Origin: CAG-411 sp963643465
Lineage (GTDB): Bacteria > Bacillota > Clostridia > Lachnospirales > Lachnospiraceae
Length of the DNA: 23,289 nt
Direction of reading: 5' to 3'
NCBI GenBank assembly: GCA_963643465.1
Contig: CAVIJT010000024.1
Location: 1-23,289 of the forward strand
Below the pieces are notes generated by a model. That model was not told where the DNA came from. It saw only the letters and a program-made list of their open reading frames with translations, and did not search any database. Below are positions 1-5,654 of the stretch, piece by piece. Numbering within the stretch: position 1 is the stretch's first letter; the number at the start of each line of letters is the position of its first letter. A program made the position numbers and the translations under genes.

Positions 1-50
1 AACAACCCCACGATTAACAGTCGTGTGCTCTACCATTGAGCTATCGAGGA
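1..50 (-). tRNA. tRNA-Asn (GUU), 3' part cut off by window edge
   Basis: Read on the minus strand from position 50, the sequence folds as the first two thirds of a tRNA: a 7-nt 5' acceptor strand TCCTCGA, a D arm (GCTC-AATGGTA-GAGC), and a 5-bp anticodon stem CACGA/TCGTG enclosing the loop CTGTTAA with anticodon GTT (Asn). The variable loop begins before the window ends; the T arm and 3' acceptor strand lie outside. A good promoter sits immediately upstream, so this is probably the first gene of a tRNA or rRNA/tRNA unit running off the left edge. Confidence 0.93.
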
Positions 51-60
51 ATACTCATAT

Positions 61-89
61 ATTCTAATACTTTTTCTAAAAGAAGTCAA
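61..89 (-). promoter_or_regulatory. Promoter of tRNA-Asn
   Basis: On the minus strand TTGACT (84-89) and TAGAAT (61-66) are separated by exactly 17 nt, and the tRNA 5' end lies 10 nt past the -10 box. The expected start point falls a few bases before the mature tRNA, as for a stable-RNA promoter. Confidence 0.8.
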
Positions 90-129
90 TACTTTTTTTA
101 TTTAATTCTCATTACTACTGACGTAAACC

Positions 130-162
130 AAAAATCTCTCTCCTGTTTTAACAGGAGAGAGA
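130..162 (-). terminator. Rho-independent terminator of the infC-rpmI-rplT operon
   Basis: A perfect 12-bp inverted repeat (135-146 with 151-162, 4-nt loop) lies 11 nt past the rplT stop. On the minus strand it is followed directly by TTTTT. This is a textbook intrinsic terminator closing the ribosomal operon. Confidence 0.92.
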
Positions 163-173
163 ATATAACATAA

Positions 174-530
174 CTATGCTAATTTTCCTTTTGCAACTTC
201 TACTAATGCTGCAAATCCTTCTGGATCATTAATAGCCATTTCAGATAACATCTTTCTGTTTACCTGAACATCAGCTAACTTTAATCCATACATAAATTTG
301 CTATATGATAAACCATTCATTCTTGCTGCTGCGTTAATACGAGCAATCCATAACTGTCTGAACTGTCTCTTTCTCTGCTTTCTACCTGCAAAAGACTCTG
401 TTAAAGCTCTCATAACAGACTGTTTTGCAACACGATACTGCTTAGATCTAGCTCCTCTGTAACCCTTTGCTAATTTTAATACTCTATTGTGTTTCTTCTT
501 CGCATTCAAAGCACCTTTTACTCTTGCCAT
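174..530 (-). CDS. rplT: 50S ribosomal protein L20
   Basis: L20 binds 23S rRNA early in assembly of the large subunit. The 118-aa product has the family length and hallmark features: a very basic N-terminal helix (MARVKGALNAKKKHNRVLKL), AKGYRGARSKQYRVAKQ, and the C-terminal globular part with LWIARINAAARMNGLSYSKFM. AGGAGG lies 8 nt before the ATG. It is the last gene of infC-rpmI-rplT, 28 nt after rpmI, and is followed by a strong terminator. In Firmicutes L20 is also the repressor of this operon, acting on the infC leader; the long leader here (1403-1745) fits that, though the binding site itself was not proven. Confidence 0.98.
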   Translation of the reverse strand: MARVKGALNAKKKHNRVLKLAKGYRGARSKQYRVAKQSVMRALTESFAGRKQRKRQFRQLWIARINAAARMNGLSYSKFMYGLKLADVQVNRKMLSEMAINDPEGFAALVEVAKGKLA

Positions 531-558
531 TCCATGTTCCTCCTAACTTAATCCAATA

Positions 559-756
559 TTACAGATATGGTAAAATCTTCTTCATTGTCTTAACATTTGT
601 TTCATCAACAGTAGTTGCCTTTCTAAGATTTCTCTTAACCTTTGCAGACTTCTTTGTTAAAATATGTCTCCTATAAGCCTTATTTCTCTTTAATTTACCT
701 GTTCCTGTTACTTTGAAACGTTTTGCTGCTGCTCTTTTCGTTTTTAACTTTGGCAT
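559..756 (-). CDS. rpmI: 50S ribosomal protein L35
   Basis: Small, highly basic 65-aa ribosomal protein of the large subunit. The sequence shows the L35 pattern PKLKTKRAAAKRFKVTGTGKLKRNKAYRRHIL, with K/R-rich stretches and the HIL segment. An AAGGAGG site lies just upstream of the ATG. It sits between infC and rplT, the canonical order of this translation operon, and should be co-transcribed with both. The 139-nt gap to infC carries a hairpin (836-865). Confidence 0.97.
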   Translation of the reverse strand: MPKLKTKRAAAKRFKVTGTGKLKRNKAYRRHILTKKSAKVKRNLRKATTVDETNVKTMKKILPYL

Positions 757-835
757 AATATTTCCTCCTTAAAATTTACAAAACTCTGGATTATTAAAAT
801 CCTTCGAGTATGTCCATAAATAGTTATAATTTTTT

Positions 836-865
836 GTTATAGGCACACCGCTTGTTACCCATAAC
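836..865 (-). other. Hairpin in the infC-rpmI intergenic region
   Basis: On the minus strand GTTATGGG and CCTATAAC pair over 8 bp (one G-U), with a short inner ACA/TGT stem. The downstream sequence is A-rich, not T-rich, so it is not an intrinsic terminator. It could protect or process the mRNA or tune rpmI expression; its function is inference. Confidence 0.4.
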
Positions 866-895
866 ACAAATTTGCTTACTTAATATATCGTAATT

Positions 896-1402
896 CTAAC
901 GTTTTTCACCTAAAAACATTATCATACTTCTACCTTCTAGTTTTGCAGGTTTCTCAATCACTGCAACATCTTCAACCCTTGCAAAGAAGTCATCTAAAAT
1001 CTGTTTGCTAAATCCCATATGCGCCATCTCACGACCACGGAAACGCAAAGATACTTTTACTTTGTCTCCTTTACTAAGGAATTTTCTAGCCTGATTTGCT
1101 TTGGTGTTCAAATCATTGGCTTCGATATTAGGAGATAGACGAATCTCTTTTACATCCGTTACTTTTTGCTTTTTCTTAGCTTCTTTCTCCTTACGTGCAA
1201 GTTCATATCTATATTTTCCATAGTCTACAATCTTGCAAACAGGTGGCTTTGCATTCGGTGCAATCTTTACTAAATCTACACCAGCCTCTTTGGCAAGTTT
1301 CATGGCTTCTTTGGCTGACATAACACCAACCTGCTCACCATCTTGTCCAATTACTCGTACTTCCCTGTCTCTTATCTGTTCATTAATCATTAACTCGCTA
1401 AT
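896..1402 (-). CDS. infC: Translation initiation factor IF-3, AUU start
   Basis: IF-3 binds the 30S subunit, prevents premature 50S joining and checks start codon and initiator tRNA. The N-domain is evident (MINEQIRDREVRVIGQDG, then NAKPPVCKIVDYGKYRYE), followed by a lysine-rich linker and the C-domain (KEIRLSPNIEANDL, GDKVKVSLRFRGREMAH). The start is placed at ATT (1400-1402), because GGAGGTG lies exactly 7 nt upstream. The first in-frame ATG, 12 nt later, would have an unusually long 19-nt spacing, and the upstream ATG at 1429 precedes the ribosome binding site. A near-cognate AUU start is known for infC in enteric bacteria, where it makes IF-3 limit its own translation. This start gives 168 aa. 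First gene of infC-rpmI-rplT. Confidence 0.93.
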   Translation of the reverse strand: MSELMINEQIRDREVRVIGQDGEQVGVMSAKEAMKLAKEAGVDLVKIAPNAKPPVCKIVDYGKYRYELARKEKEAKKKQKVTDVKEIRLSPNIEANDLNTKANQARKFLSKGDKVKVSLRFRGREMAHMGFSKQILDDFFARVEDVAVIEKPAKLEGRSMIMFLGEKR

Positions 1403-1745
1403 AACTGAGCACCTCCAAATAAATCGCAATCACACCTGCAGTTTTGCAGACGCAAAACCAAATGCAAGTTTCACTTCATTTCATACTCCACAGTTTCTCT
1501 TATTGTCTATAAACCAAGAAACACGCTATGCGGTTTCCAAGTTTTCGTCGCAGTTATTAAAGCGTCAAGCCCTAATTCCTCCTCTGTTGTAATACAGAAA
1601 TATAAAAAAGCGTGAATAGCATAGCTATCCACGCCCATCATTCTCCTAACACGGAATGAAAAACTAAAACCCAAGTAGCAGCATAGAAGCGCCCAAAGGT
1701 GAGAGTGGATACTCTGCTTGAACAAGTTTATCATATTTCAACAAC
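1403..1745 (-). promoter_or_regulatory. Long structured leader of infC, candidate L20 autoregulatory leader
   Basis: About 340 nt separate the predicted transcription start from the infC start codon. The leader contains a small hairpin AGAGT-ATCC-ACTCT (minus strand, near 1701-1714), an intrinsic terminator at 1604-1634, and after it further hairpins (GTTTTGC/GCAAAAC around 1441-1458, and a GAAAC/GTTTC stem with an inner CGC/GCG around 1518-1540). TATCCAC in the first hairpin (complement of 1705-1711) can pair with GTGGATA in the 5' arm of the terminator, giving mutually exclusive structures. L20-dependent attenuation of infC is established in Bacillus subtilis; assignment here rests on position and architecture, not a model search. 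Confidence 0.7.
1604..1634 (-). terminator. Attenuator terminator in the infC leader
   Basis: An 11-bp stem (1610-1620 with 1624-1634, one G-U pair, 3-nt loop) is followed on the minus strand by six T residues (1604-1609). It lies about 110 nt after the predicted transcription start and 200 nt before infC, so it can only be a premature terminator, or the end of an upstream transcript, controlling entry into infC-rpmI-rplT. Confidence 0.85.
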
Positions 1746-1751
1746 TTCTAT

Positions 1752-1780
1752 ATTCTACCACTGTTTTTTCATTCTGTCAA
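1752..1780 (-). promoter_or_regulatory. Promoter of infC-rpmI-rplT
   Basis: TTGACA (1775-1780) and TAGAAT (1752-1757) on the minus strand, spacer exactly 17 nt. The -35 box lies 7 nt past the stop of the upstream LCP gene. Predicted start near 1745. Confidence 0.85.
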
Positions 1781-1786
1781 TACTTT

Positions 1787-3343
1787 TTATCCCACAGAAT
1801 CTTCTGCCTCATTATTTGCAGGTTGCTGTGGTGCCTCCGTCACTACCACTGGTGGCTCTGTCACTACTACCGGTGGCTCTGTTACTACTACTGGTGCTTC
1901 TGTTACTACCGGTGCTTCTGTTACTACTGGTGCTTTTGTTACTTTTGGTGCCTCTGTTACTGCAACTGGTTCCTCCGTCACTTCAATTGGCTCTGCTGTC
2001 TGAGACTGTGTAGGAACACTTGTTACTACTGGAGCATAAGTAACGGTTGTAGTGTTGCTGTTTGTAGTTGGTGCATAAGTAGAACTTGTATAAGAAGAAC
2101 TATACGAATCTGGAGTAAGTGTATTTACATCTCGCTCTTCTGTTCCATATAAGAAATTCCATAGTTCTTTCTGATTGACAGTCCAATCCAAACAAAGAGA
2201 AGAACCACAATGCAACGTTCTACTAGTAAATGAATTATCCACAGGAATTCTCATCTGATCCAAGTTACTAGGATCAATTCCCATACTTAATATACATTTT
2301 GCATAGGTAATCAAATCTCCAGAGGATATGTCCGTAGCTACATAATCCAATAAATCATAAGCAAGATTAACTGCTTCTGTCGCACTAAGTTCTGTCATAA
2401 CTTTTGAATAAATCTGACTTAATACTGCTCTCTGTCGATAAGTTCTTCCATAATCATCATTCTCTCCATTGATTGCTGCCACATGACGAACTCGACAATA
2501 TCCCAATGCCTGATTTCCATTTACAGTCTGTGTTCCAGGTACTACCGTTCTATATTTTTTCTTACTAATATAGTTTGTTGTATTTAAATAGTTAGCTTCT
2601 GTCTCAGTTAAGGAAATCTCCACACCGCCCACAGAATTAATTACTTCTTCAAATGCACTAAAGTCTACTACAACATATCCAGCTATCGGAATACCAAAAT
2701 TAGTCTCTATGGTCTGCTTTAATAATTCACCACCACCATAACTGTATGCCGCATTTAACTTATTCTCACGATATCCATTAATATACACATAACAGTCACG
2801 CATAATGGAAACCATTTTCACAGTTTTCTTTTCTGTATTCATACTTGCTATGATCATACTATCAGAACGACCATAAGCATCATCACCATCGTTAATTCCT
2901 TCTCGACCAATTAGTAAAATATTTACTACGTCACCATCTAACAGTGCCTGATCCTCATTCCATGGTGGAATGGTAGCTTGTGCTGCCCGCTCCTCTTCTG
3001 TCAAATCAGACGCTGCACGAACTCCACCTTCATCTCCAATCCGAAACATAACCCATCCAAATGCCAATACAATTGTAAGAACAAGACATCCGATAGTTGT
3101 TCCAAGACCAACCAAACACTTTTTTCGAATTCCCCATTTTCCTATTTCTTTCTTTGACTCTGATTCTTCTATTACTTCTACTTCTTCTCCTGTCACCTTA
3201 GCTACTGCGTTAGATAAATAGGATTCTAAGCCTTCTTCGTCATCAAATTCAAAATCTTCCTGATTGTCAAAAGAAAATCCATTTTCTTCAGGCTCACAAT
3301 CATACGACTGTTCCCATTCCTCATTTTCTCTATCTTTACTCAT
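1787..3343 (-). CDS. LytR-CpsA-Psr (LCP) family cell-wall glycopolymer transferase
   Basis: LCP enzymes are extracytoplasmic, membrane-anchored phosphotransferases that attach wall polymers to peptidoglycan. This 518-aa protein has an acidic cytoplasmic N-terminus (about 75 residues), one membrane segment (CLVGLGTTIGCLVLTIVLAF), then the LCP domain: NILLIG, GRSDSMIIASMN, VSIMRDCYV with the Arg-Asp pair, KLNAAYSYGGGELL, YVVVDFSAFEEVINSVGGVEI and the CRVRH / GRTYRQRAVL segment with conserved arginines. The Asp normally just after NILLxG is not obvious (GREG here). The C-terminus is a Thr/Val/Pro/Glu-rich repetitive tail. The ATG at 3343 was chosen (AAAGGA 11 nt upstream); a TTG one codon earlier has 8-nt spacing. 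It follows the DUF218 gene by 21 nt, suggesting one operon for envelope functions. Confidence 0.93.
   Translation of the reverse strand: MSKDRENEEWEQSYDCEPEENGFSFDNQEDFEFDDEEGLESYLSNAVAKVTGEEVEVIEESESKKEIGKWGIRKKCLVGLGTTIGCLVLTIVLAFGWVMFRIGDEGGVRAASDLTEEERAAQATIPPWNEDQALLDGDVVNILLIGREGINDGDDAYGRSDSMIIASMNTEKKTVKMVSIMRDCYVYINGYRENKLNAAYSYGGGELLKQTIETNFGIPIAGYVVVDFSAFEEVINSVGGVEISLTETEANYLNTTNYISKKKYRTVVPGTQTVNGNQALGYCRVRHVAAINGENDDYGRTYRQRAVLSQIYSKVMTELSATEAVNLAYDLLDYVATDISSGDLITYAKCILSMGIDPSNLDQMRIPVDNSFTSRTLHCGSSLCLDWTVNQKELWNFLYGTEERDVNTLTPDSYSSSYTSSTYAPTTNSNTTTVTYAPVVTSVPTQSQTAEPIEVTEEPVAVTEAPKVTKAPVVTEAPVVTEAPVVVTEPPVVVTEPPVVVTEAPQQPANNEAEDSVG
1829..1987 (-). repeat. Degenerate tandem repeat encoding the T/V/P/E tail of the LCP protein
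   Basis: Eight consecutive units of 6-7 codons encode variants of VVVTEAP: IEVTEEP, VAVTEAP, KVTKAP, VVTEAP twice, VVVTEPP twice, VVVTEAP. The DNA unit is 18 or 21 nt. The tail is extracytoplasmic by topology and probably spans or contacts the wall. Unit number may vary between strains through slippage (inference). Confidence 0.85.
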
Positions 3344-3364
3344 CAATCATCCATTCCTTTCTTC

Positions 3365-4120
3365 CTAAATCGTACCAGCCAGTTTGTACTTTATTACAGC
3401 AAATGCCTCCCTCAAATAGTAATGTAATTTCATGACACCATCCGTAGGTGCCGCTAAACCTTCTATGTGCTGTATTCCCATTTTTTTCCCGATGGCAACT
3501 GCACGATAGATATGAAATCGATTACTTACTACTAAAAATTTCTTTTCTTTGTCACCTATTAATTCCAAACTGTACTGAAAATTTTCTGCTGTATTAGTGG
3601 ATTGTTCTTCTAGTATCACACGCTTTCCATCAATCCCGGCTTCTGTCAAATACTCATACATTGCTTGTGCCTCTGTAATATCTTCGCCTTCTCCCTGTCC
3701 GCCTGATACAATTATCTTTGCTTGCGGATGCTTCGTTGCATATGTAATCGTGCAATCCAAGCGTTCACGCAACGCTCTGGAAACCTTTGTTCCTCTCACT
3801 TTGGCTCCCAAAACGATAATATAATCCGGCTCCGATGTAGGATTTTTAGCGCTGGATATCAAAAGCATTCCCACGATAACGAAAAGAAATAAACTTACAA
3901 CCGCCATCCCTCCCGTAGAAATTCGCACAAGAGTGCGTAGCCACATACAATGCTTTCTTTCTGCCAAAAAACTACATATAGCAATTAGCAAACATACACA
4001 GCCAAGACATGGCCAAAACCATAAATGAGATGCCCCAGCCCCTGCATAGCACAAAATAATAACAGCATATGTGTAACATAAAACACTTAAAATTGTAAAA
4101 ATCCAAGACAAACTATTCAT
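3365..4120 (-). CDS. DUF218 / YdcF-SanA-like membrane protein
   Basis: 251-aa protein with hydrophobic segments in the first 100 residues (WIFTILSVLCYTYAVIILCYA; LWFWPCLGCVCLLIAICSFLA; MAVVSLFLFVIVGMLLIS), then a DUF218 domain: PDYIIVLGAKVRGTKVSRAL, KIIVSGGQGEGEDITEA, ILEEQSTNTAENF, and FLVVSNRFHIYRA. Members (SanA, YdcF, ElyC) act in envelope biogenesis, in some cases in lipid carrier or peptidoglycan metabolism, but the reaction is unproven. The start is ATG 4120 because AAGGTGG ends 8 nt before it; the longer frame would begin at a GTG overlapping that site. It lies directly upstream of the LCP gene, so the two are probably co-expressed from the promoter at 4174-4202. Confidence 0.88.
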   Translation of the reverse strand: MNSLSWIFTILSVLCYTYAVIILCYAGAGASHLWFWPCLGCVCLLIAICSFLAERKHCMWLRTLVRISTGGMAVVSLFLFVIVGMLLISSAKNPTSEPDYIIVLGAKVRGTKVSRALRERLDCTITYATKHPQAKIIVSGGQGEGEDITEAQAMYEYLTEAGIDGKRVILEEQSTNTAENFQYSLELIGDKEKKFLVVSNRFHIYRAVAIGKKMGIQHIEGLAAPTDGVMKLHYYLREAFAVIKYKLAGTI

Positions 4121-4173
4121 ATTTTTGTCCACCTTATTGCTTTTTTGTAATTATTCGGAACTCACCAATTTAT

Positions 4174-4202
4174 AATATAGTTTATTTTATCGCGAAAGTA
4201 AA
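4174..4202 (-). promoter_or_regulatory. Candidate promoter of the DUF218-LCP operon
   Basis: TTTACT (4197-4202), 17-nt spacer, TATATT (4174-4179) on the minus strand; 4 of 6 and 5 of 6 matches to consensus. It lies about 50 nt before the ATG at 4120. Confidence 0.55.
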
Positions 4203-4245
4203 CCCCCTCTTTTATTTTATAATCATTCATTCTTTCTTTTTCACC

Positions 4246-4293
4246 GTCACGTTTCCGGCTGTGCTTTCATTGCACAGCCAAAGAAAACGTCAC
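4246..4293. other. Long GC-rich hairpin, no U-tract
   Basis: GGCTGTGC (4257-4264) pairs perfectly with GCACAGCC (4272-4279). An outer ACGTTT/AAACGT stem (4249-4254 with 4285-4290) and two further pairs flank an internal loop. Neither strand has a T run after it, so it does not look like a standard terminator. Confidence 0.6.
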
Positions 4294-4378
4294 AATTTCT
4301 CCTTCCAAACATAATACAAACTTGTCTTTCAAAAAGCTACACTTTTTTTAATTTTTTTATTTTTTTCTTATTAACGCA

Positions 4379-4413
4379 ACAAAGGGCTGGCACTTATGTG
4401 CCACACCCTTTGT
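4379..4413 (-). terminator. Terminator-like hairpin downstream of the DUF6465-type gene
   Basis: ACAAAGGG (4379-4386) pairs with CCCTTTGT (4406-4413), with an inner GGCAC/GTGCC stem (4389-4393, 4398-4402). It lies about 40 nt past the stop at 4450. On minus the following bases are TTGCGTTAAT, a poor U-tract, so termination may be weak or factor-dependent. Confidence 0.5.
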
Positions 4414-4449
4414 ATTTATTATGTATGAAGTATTTTCTATTAAAATAAA

Positions 4450-4905
4450 TTATAAATCAAGAGCCCCATGCTCTGTGCCGTTTACAACAAAATAAACCTT
4501 TCCATCTTCTGGTTTAATATACATATCGATTTCTTTTAAATCTTTCGCAAGTCTCTTCCAGTCGTTTAACCAAATATCCTTTACTTCCGCCTCATATTTT
4601 TCTACATCAACCTTTGTCTGCTGTCCATAAAATTCAAAAAATACATTCTTTGGAACTTTCTTTGTTGTTGTCTTTCTTGTTGCAGATTGTTTTGTTGTTG
4701 CAGTCTTCTTTGTTGCTGTCTTTCTAGTAGTTGTCTTCTTTGCAGGTGCTTTCTTTGCCTGCACCTTCTCTTCTACTACTTTCTCTTCAACCGCATTCTC
4801 CACTACAACGTCTGTGTCTACCTTCACTTGTTCTGTCTCTTTTGCTGGTTCTGCCTTCTTTACAGGTGCTTTCTTGCTCACTGGTTTCTTCTTTTCCGTT
4901 GCCAT
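4450..4905 (-). CDS. Lysine-rich protein with C-terminal DUF6465-like domain
   Basis: 151 aa in two parts. Residues 1 to about 90 are low complexity and strongly basic apart from an acidic patch near 25-48 (VDTDVVVENAVEEKVVEEKV), ending in a Lys/Thr/Ala stretch (AKKAPAKKTTTRKTATKKTA and onward) like histone H1 tails. Residues from about 92 form a compact domain: NVFFEFYGQQTKVDVEKYEA, then LKEIDMYIKPEDGKVYFVVN, ending in HGALDL. This resembles the DUF6465 proteins common in Lachnospiraceae; function unknown. A nucleic-acid-binding role through the basic tail is inference. GGGAGG stands 6 nt before the ATG. It is divergent from the acidic membrane protein gene at 5332. Confidence 0.82.
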   Translation of the reverse strand: MATEKKKPVSKKAPVKKAEPAKETEQVKVDTDVVVENAVEEKVVEEKVQAKKAPAKKTTTRKTATKKTATTKQSATRKTTTKKVPKNVFFEFYGQQTKVDVEKYEAEVKDIWLNDWKRLAKDLKEIDMYIKPEDGKVYFVVNGTEHGALDL

Positions 4906-5331
4906 AATATTCCTCCCATATAAATCTCTCTATACTTTAATTTGTTCGCACGTCCCCATTTAGAAGCATAACCAAAAGAATTGCCCCTGTTTCTTTTAAA
5001 ATTTTTCAAAAGAAAAAATCTGTAACACCCTGACTTACCAATAAAATCCTAAATTATGTTCTAAATAGTAACGTTTTTATTATCACTACCATGATAATAC
5101 CTCAAAAAACAAAATTTTTCAAGTTTTTTTCGCATTCATATTATTTCTTTTTAAAATCCAAAAGTTTTTTCAACATTTTCACTTATTGTAAAAAGAATTA
5201 CGACATTTTTTTACCTAACTCTGCTTTTTTCATAATTCTAAATATCTCTAAGAAAATATCTTTTCTTTTTGTATAAAAACATTTATAATAGAAGAGAATA
5301 TACGTGAATAAGGGAAAGGATATGTGGGAAT
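4906..5331. promoter_or_regulatory. AT-rich divergent intergenic region
   Basis: 426 nt between two divergent genes, very AT-rich, with no supported gene. It holds an inverted repeat TATTATC-N8-GATAATA (5078-5084, 5093-5099), a second one TTTCTTTT/AAAAGAAA near 4990-5015, and a TATAAT box at 5284-5289. The inverted repeats lack T-tracts and could be operators. No convincing promoter was found for the minus gene at 4905. Confidence 0.5.
5284..5289 (+). promoter_or_regulatory. -10 box for the acidic membrane protein gene
   Basis: A perfect TATAAT lies 43 nt before the ATG at 5332. The -35 region is T-rich without a good match, so only the -10 element is claimed. Confidence 0.5.
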
Positions 5332-5604
5332 ATGAAGAAGATTTTTAATTTTTTATTTGAATTACTTGCTGTATGTGGTTTCGTTGCAGGTCTTTATTAT
5401 CTTTATAAAAAGTACATCTTAAAAGACACACCTGCTTCTGAAGAAGAAGAAGATTCTTTCGATGATTTTGAATTTGATGATGAAGATTTTACAGAAACAG
5501 TTTCAGACAACAGAGAGTATGTTACATTAAACTCAAGCGAAAGCAAGACAATGCAAAAAGCACAGGCATCTTCCGAAGAAGAGCTTGAAGAAGATAACGA
5601 TTAA
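5332..5604 (+). CDS. Small single-pass membrane protein with very acidic tail
   Basis: 90 aa, family not recognised. Residues 1-27 are a hydrophobic helix flanked by lysines (MKK at the start, YKKYILK at the end), typical of a membrane anchor; the positive residues on both sides leave orientation open. The rest is dominated by Glu and Asp (ASEEEEDSFDDFEFDDEDF, and EEELEEDND at the end). The start follows AAAGGA by 11 nt and GGGA by 3 nt; an ATG at 5322 opens an 8-codon frame overlapping the start. It ends 15 nt before a bidirectional terminator shared with pfkA, so it is monocistronic. Coding status is supported by the promoter box, the terminator and the coherent composition. Confidence 0.78.
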   Translation: MKKIFNFLFELLAVCGFVAGLYYLYKKYILKDTPASEEEEDSFDDFEFDDEDFTETVSDNREYVTLNSSESKTMQKAQASSEEELEEDND

Positions 5605-5619
5605 ATATGTATTGCAAAT

Positions 5620-5652
5620 AAAAAGGAGAGGCGTTTATCACCTCTCCTTTTT
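5620..5652. terminator. Bidirectional terminator between the small membrane protein gene and pfkA
   Basis: A 12-bp perfect stem (AAAAAGGAGAGG 5620-5631, CCTCTCCTTTTT 5641-5652) with a 9-nt loop. On either strand it ends in a T run. It lies 15 nt after the plus-strand stop and 3 nt after the pfkA stop, so it serves the two convergent genes. Confidence 0.92.
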
Positions 5653-5654
5653 GA

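Larger units (their letters stand above)
4121..4449. other. Intergenic region with promoter and two hairpins, no gene seen
   Basis: This 329-nt stretch separates the DUF6465-type gene from the DUF218 gene, both on minus. It contains a candidate promoter (4174-4202), two GC-rich hairpins (4246-4293, 4379-4413) and between them an AT-rich tract with runs of seven T on plus (about 4345-4368). No open frame of note was seen. Confidence 0.6.

Noticed and set aside
1507..1734. 75-codon minus frame in the infC leader
   Set aside because: No ribosome binding site at its ATG, cysteine/leucine-rich sequence with no family likeness, and it covers the terminator and hairpins of the leader.
1829..1987. 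Short tandem repeats considered as a CRISPR array
   Set aside because: Units are 18/21 nt, contiguous, without spacers, in frame within a gene; no cas genes nearby.
1718..2152. Plus-strand open frames (up to 144 codons) opposite the LCP tail
   Set aside because: They arise from the repeat region read on the wrong strand (runs of Trp/Cys/Tyr or Leu), with no ribosome binding site, and lie inside a well-supported gene.
4337..4372. T-rich tract considered as a plus-strand terminator
   Set aside because: Only a 6-bp A/T stem precedes it and no plus-strand gene lies upstream.
4687..4923. Plus-strand frame opposite the lysine-rich gene
   Set aside because: Composed of Cys/Leu/Phe repeats from the antisense of Lys/Thr codons; no binding site.
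5322..5348. 8-codon frame overlapping the start of the acidic membrane protein
   Set aside because: Too short to judge; the ATG is 1 nt from AAAGGA, too close for efficient initiation.
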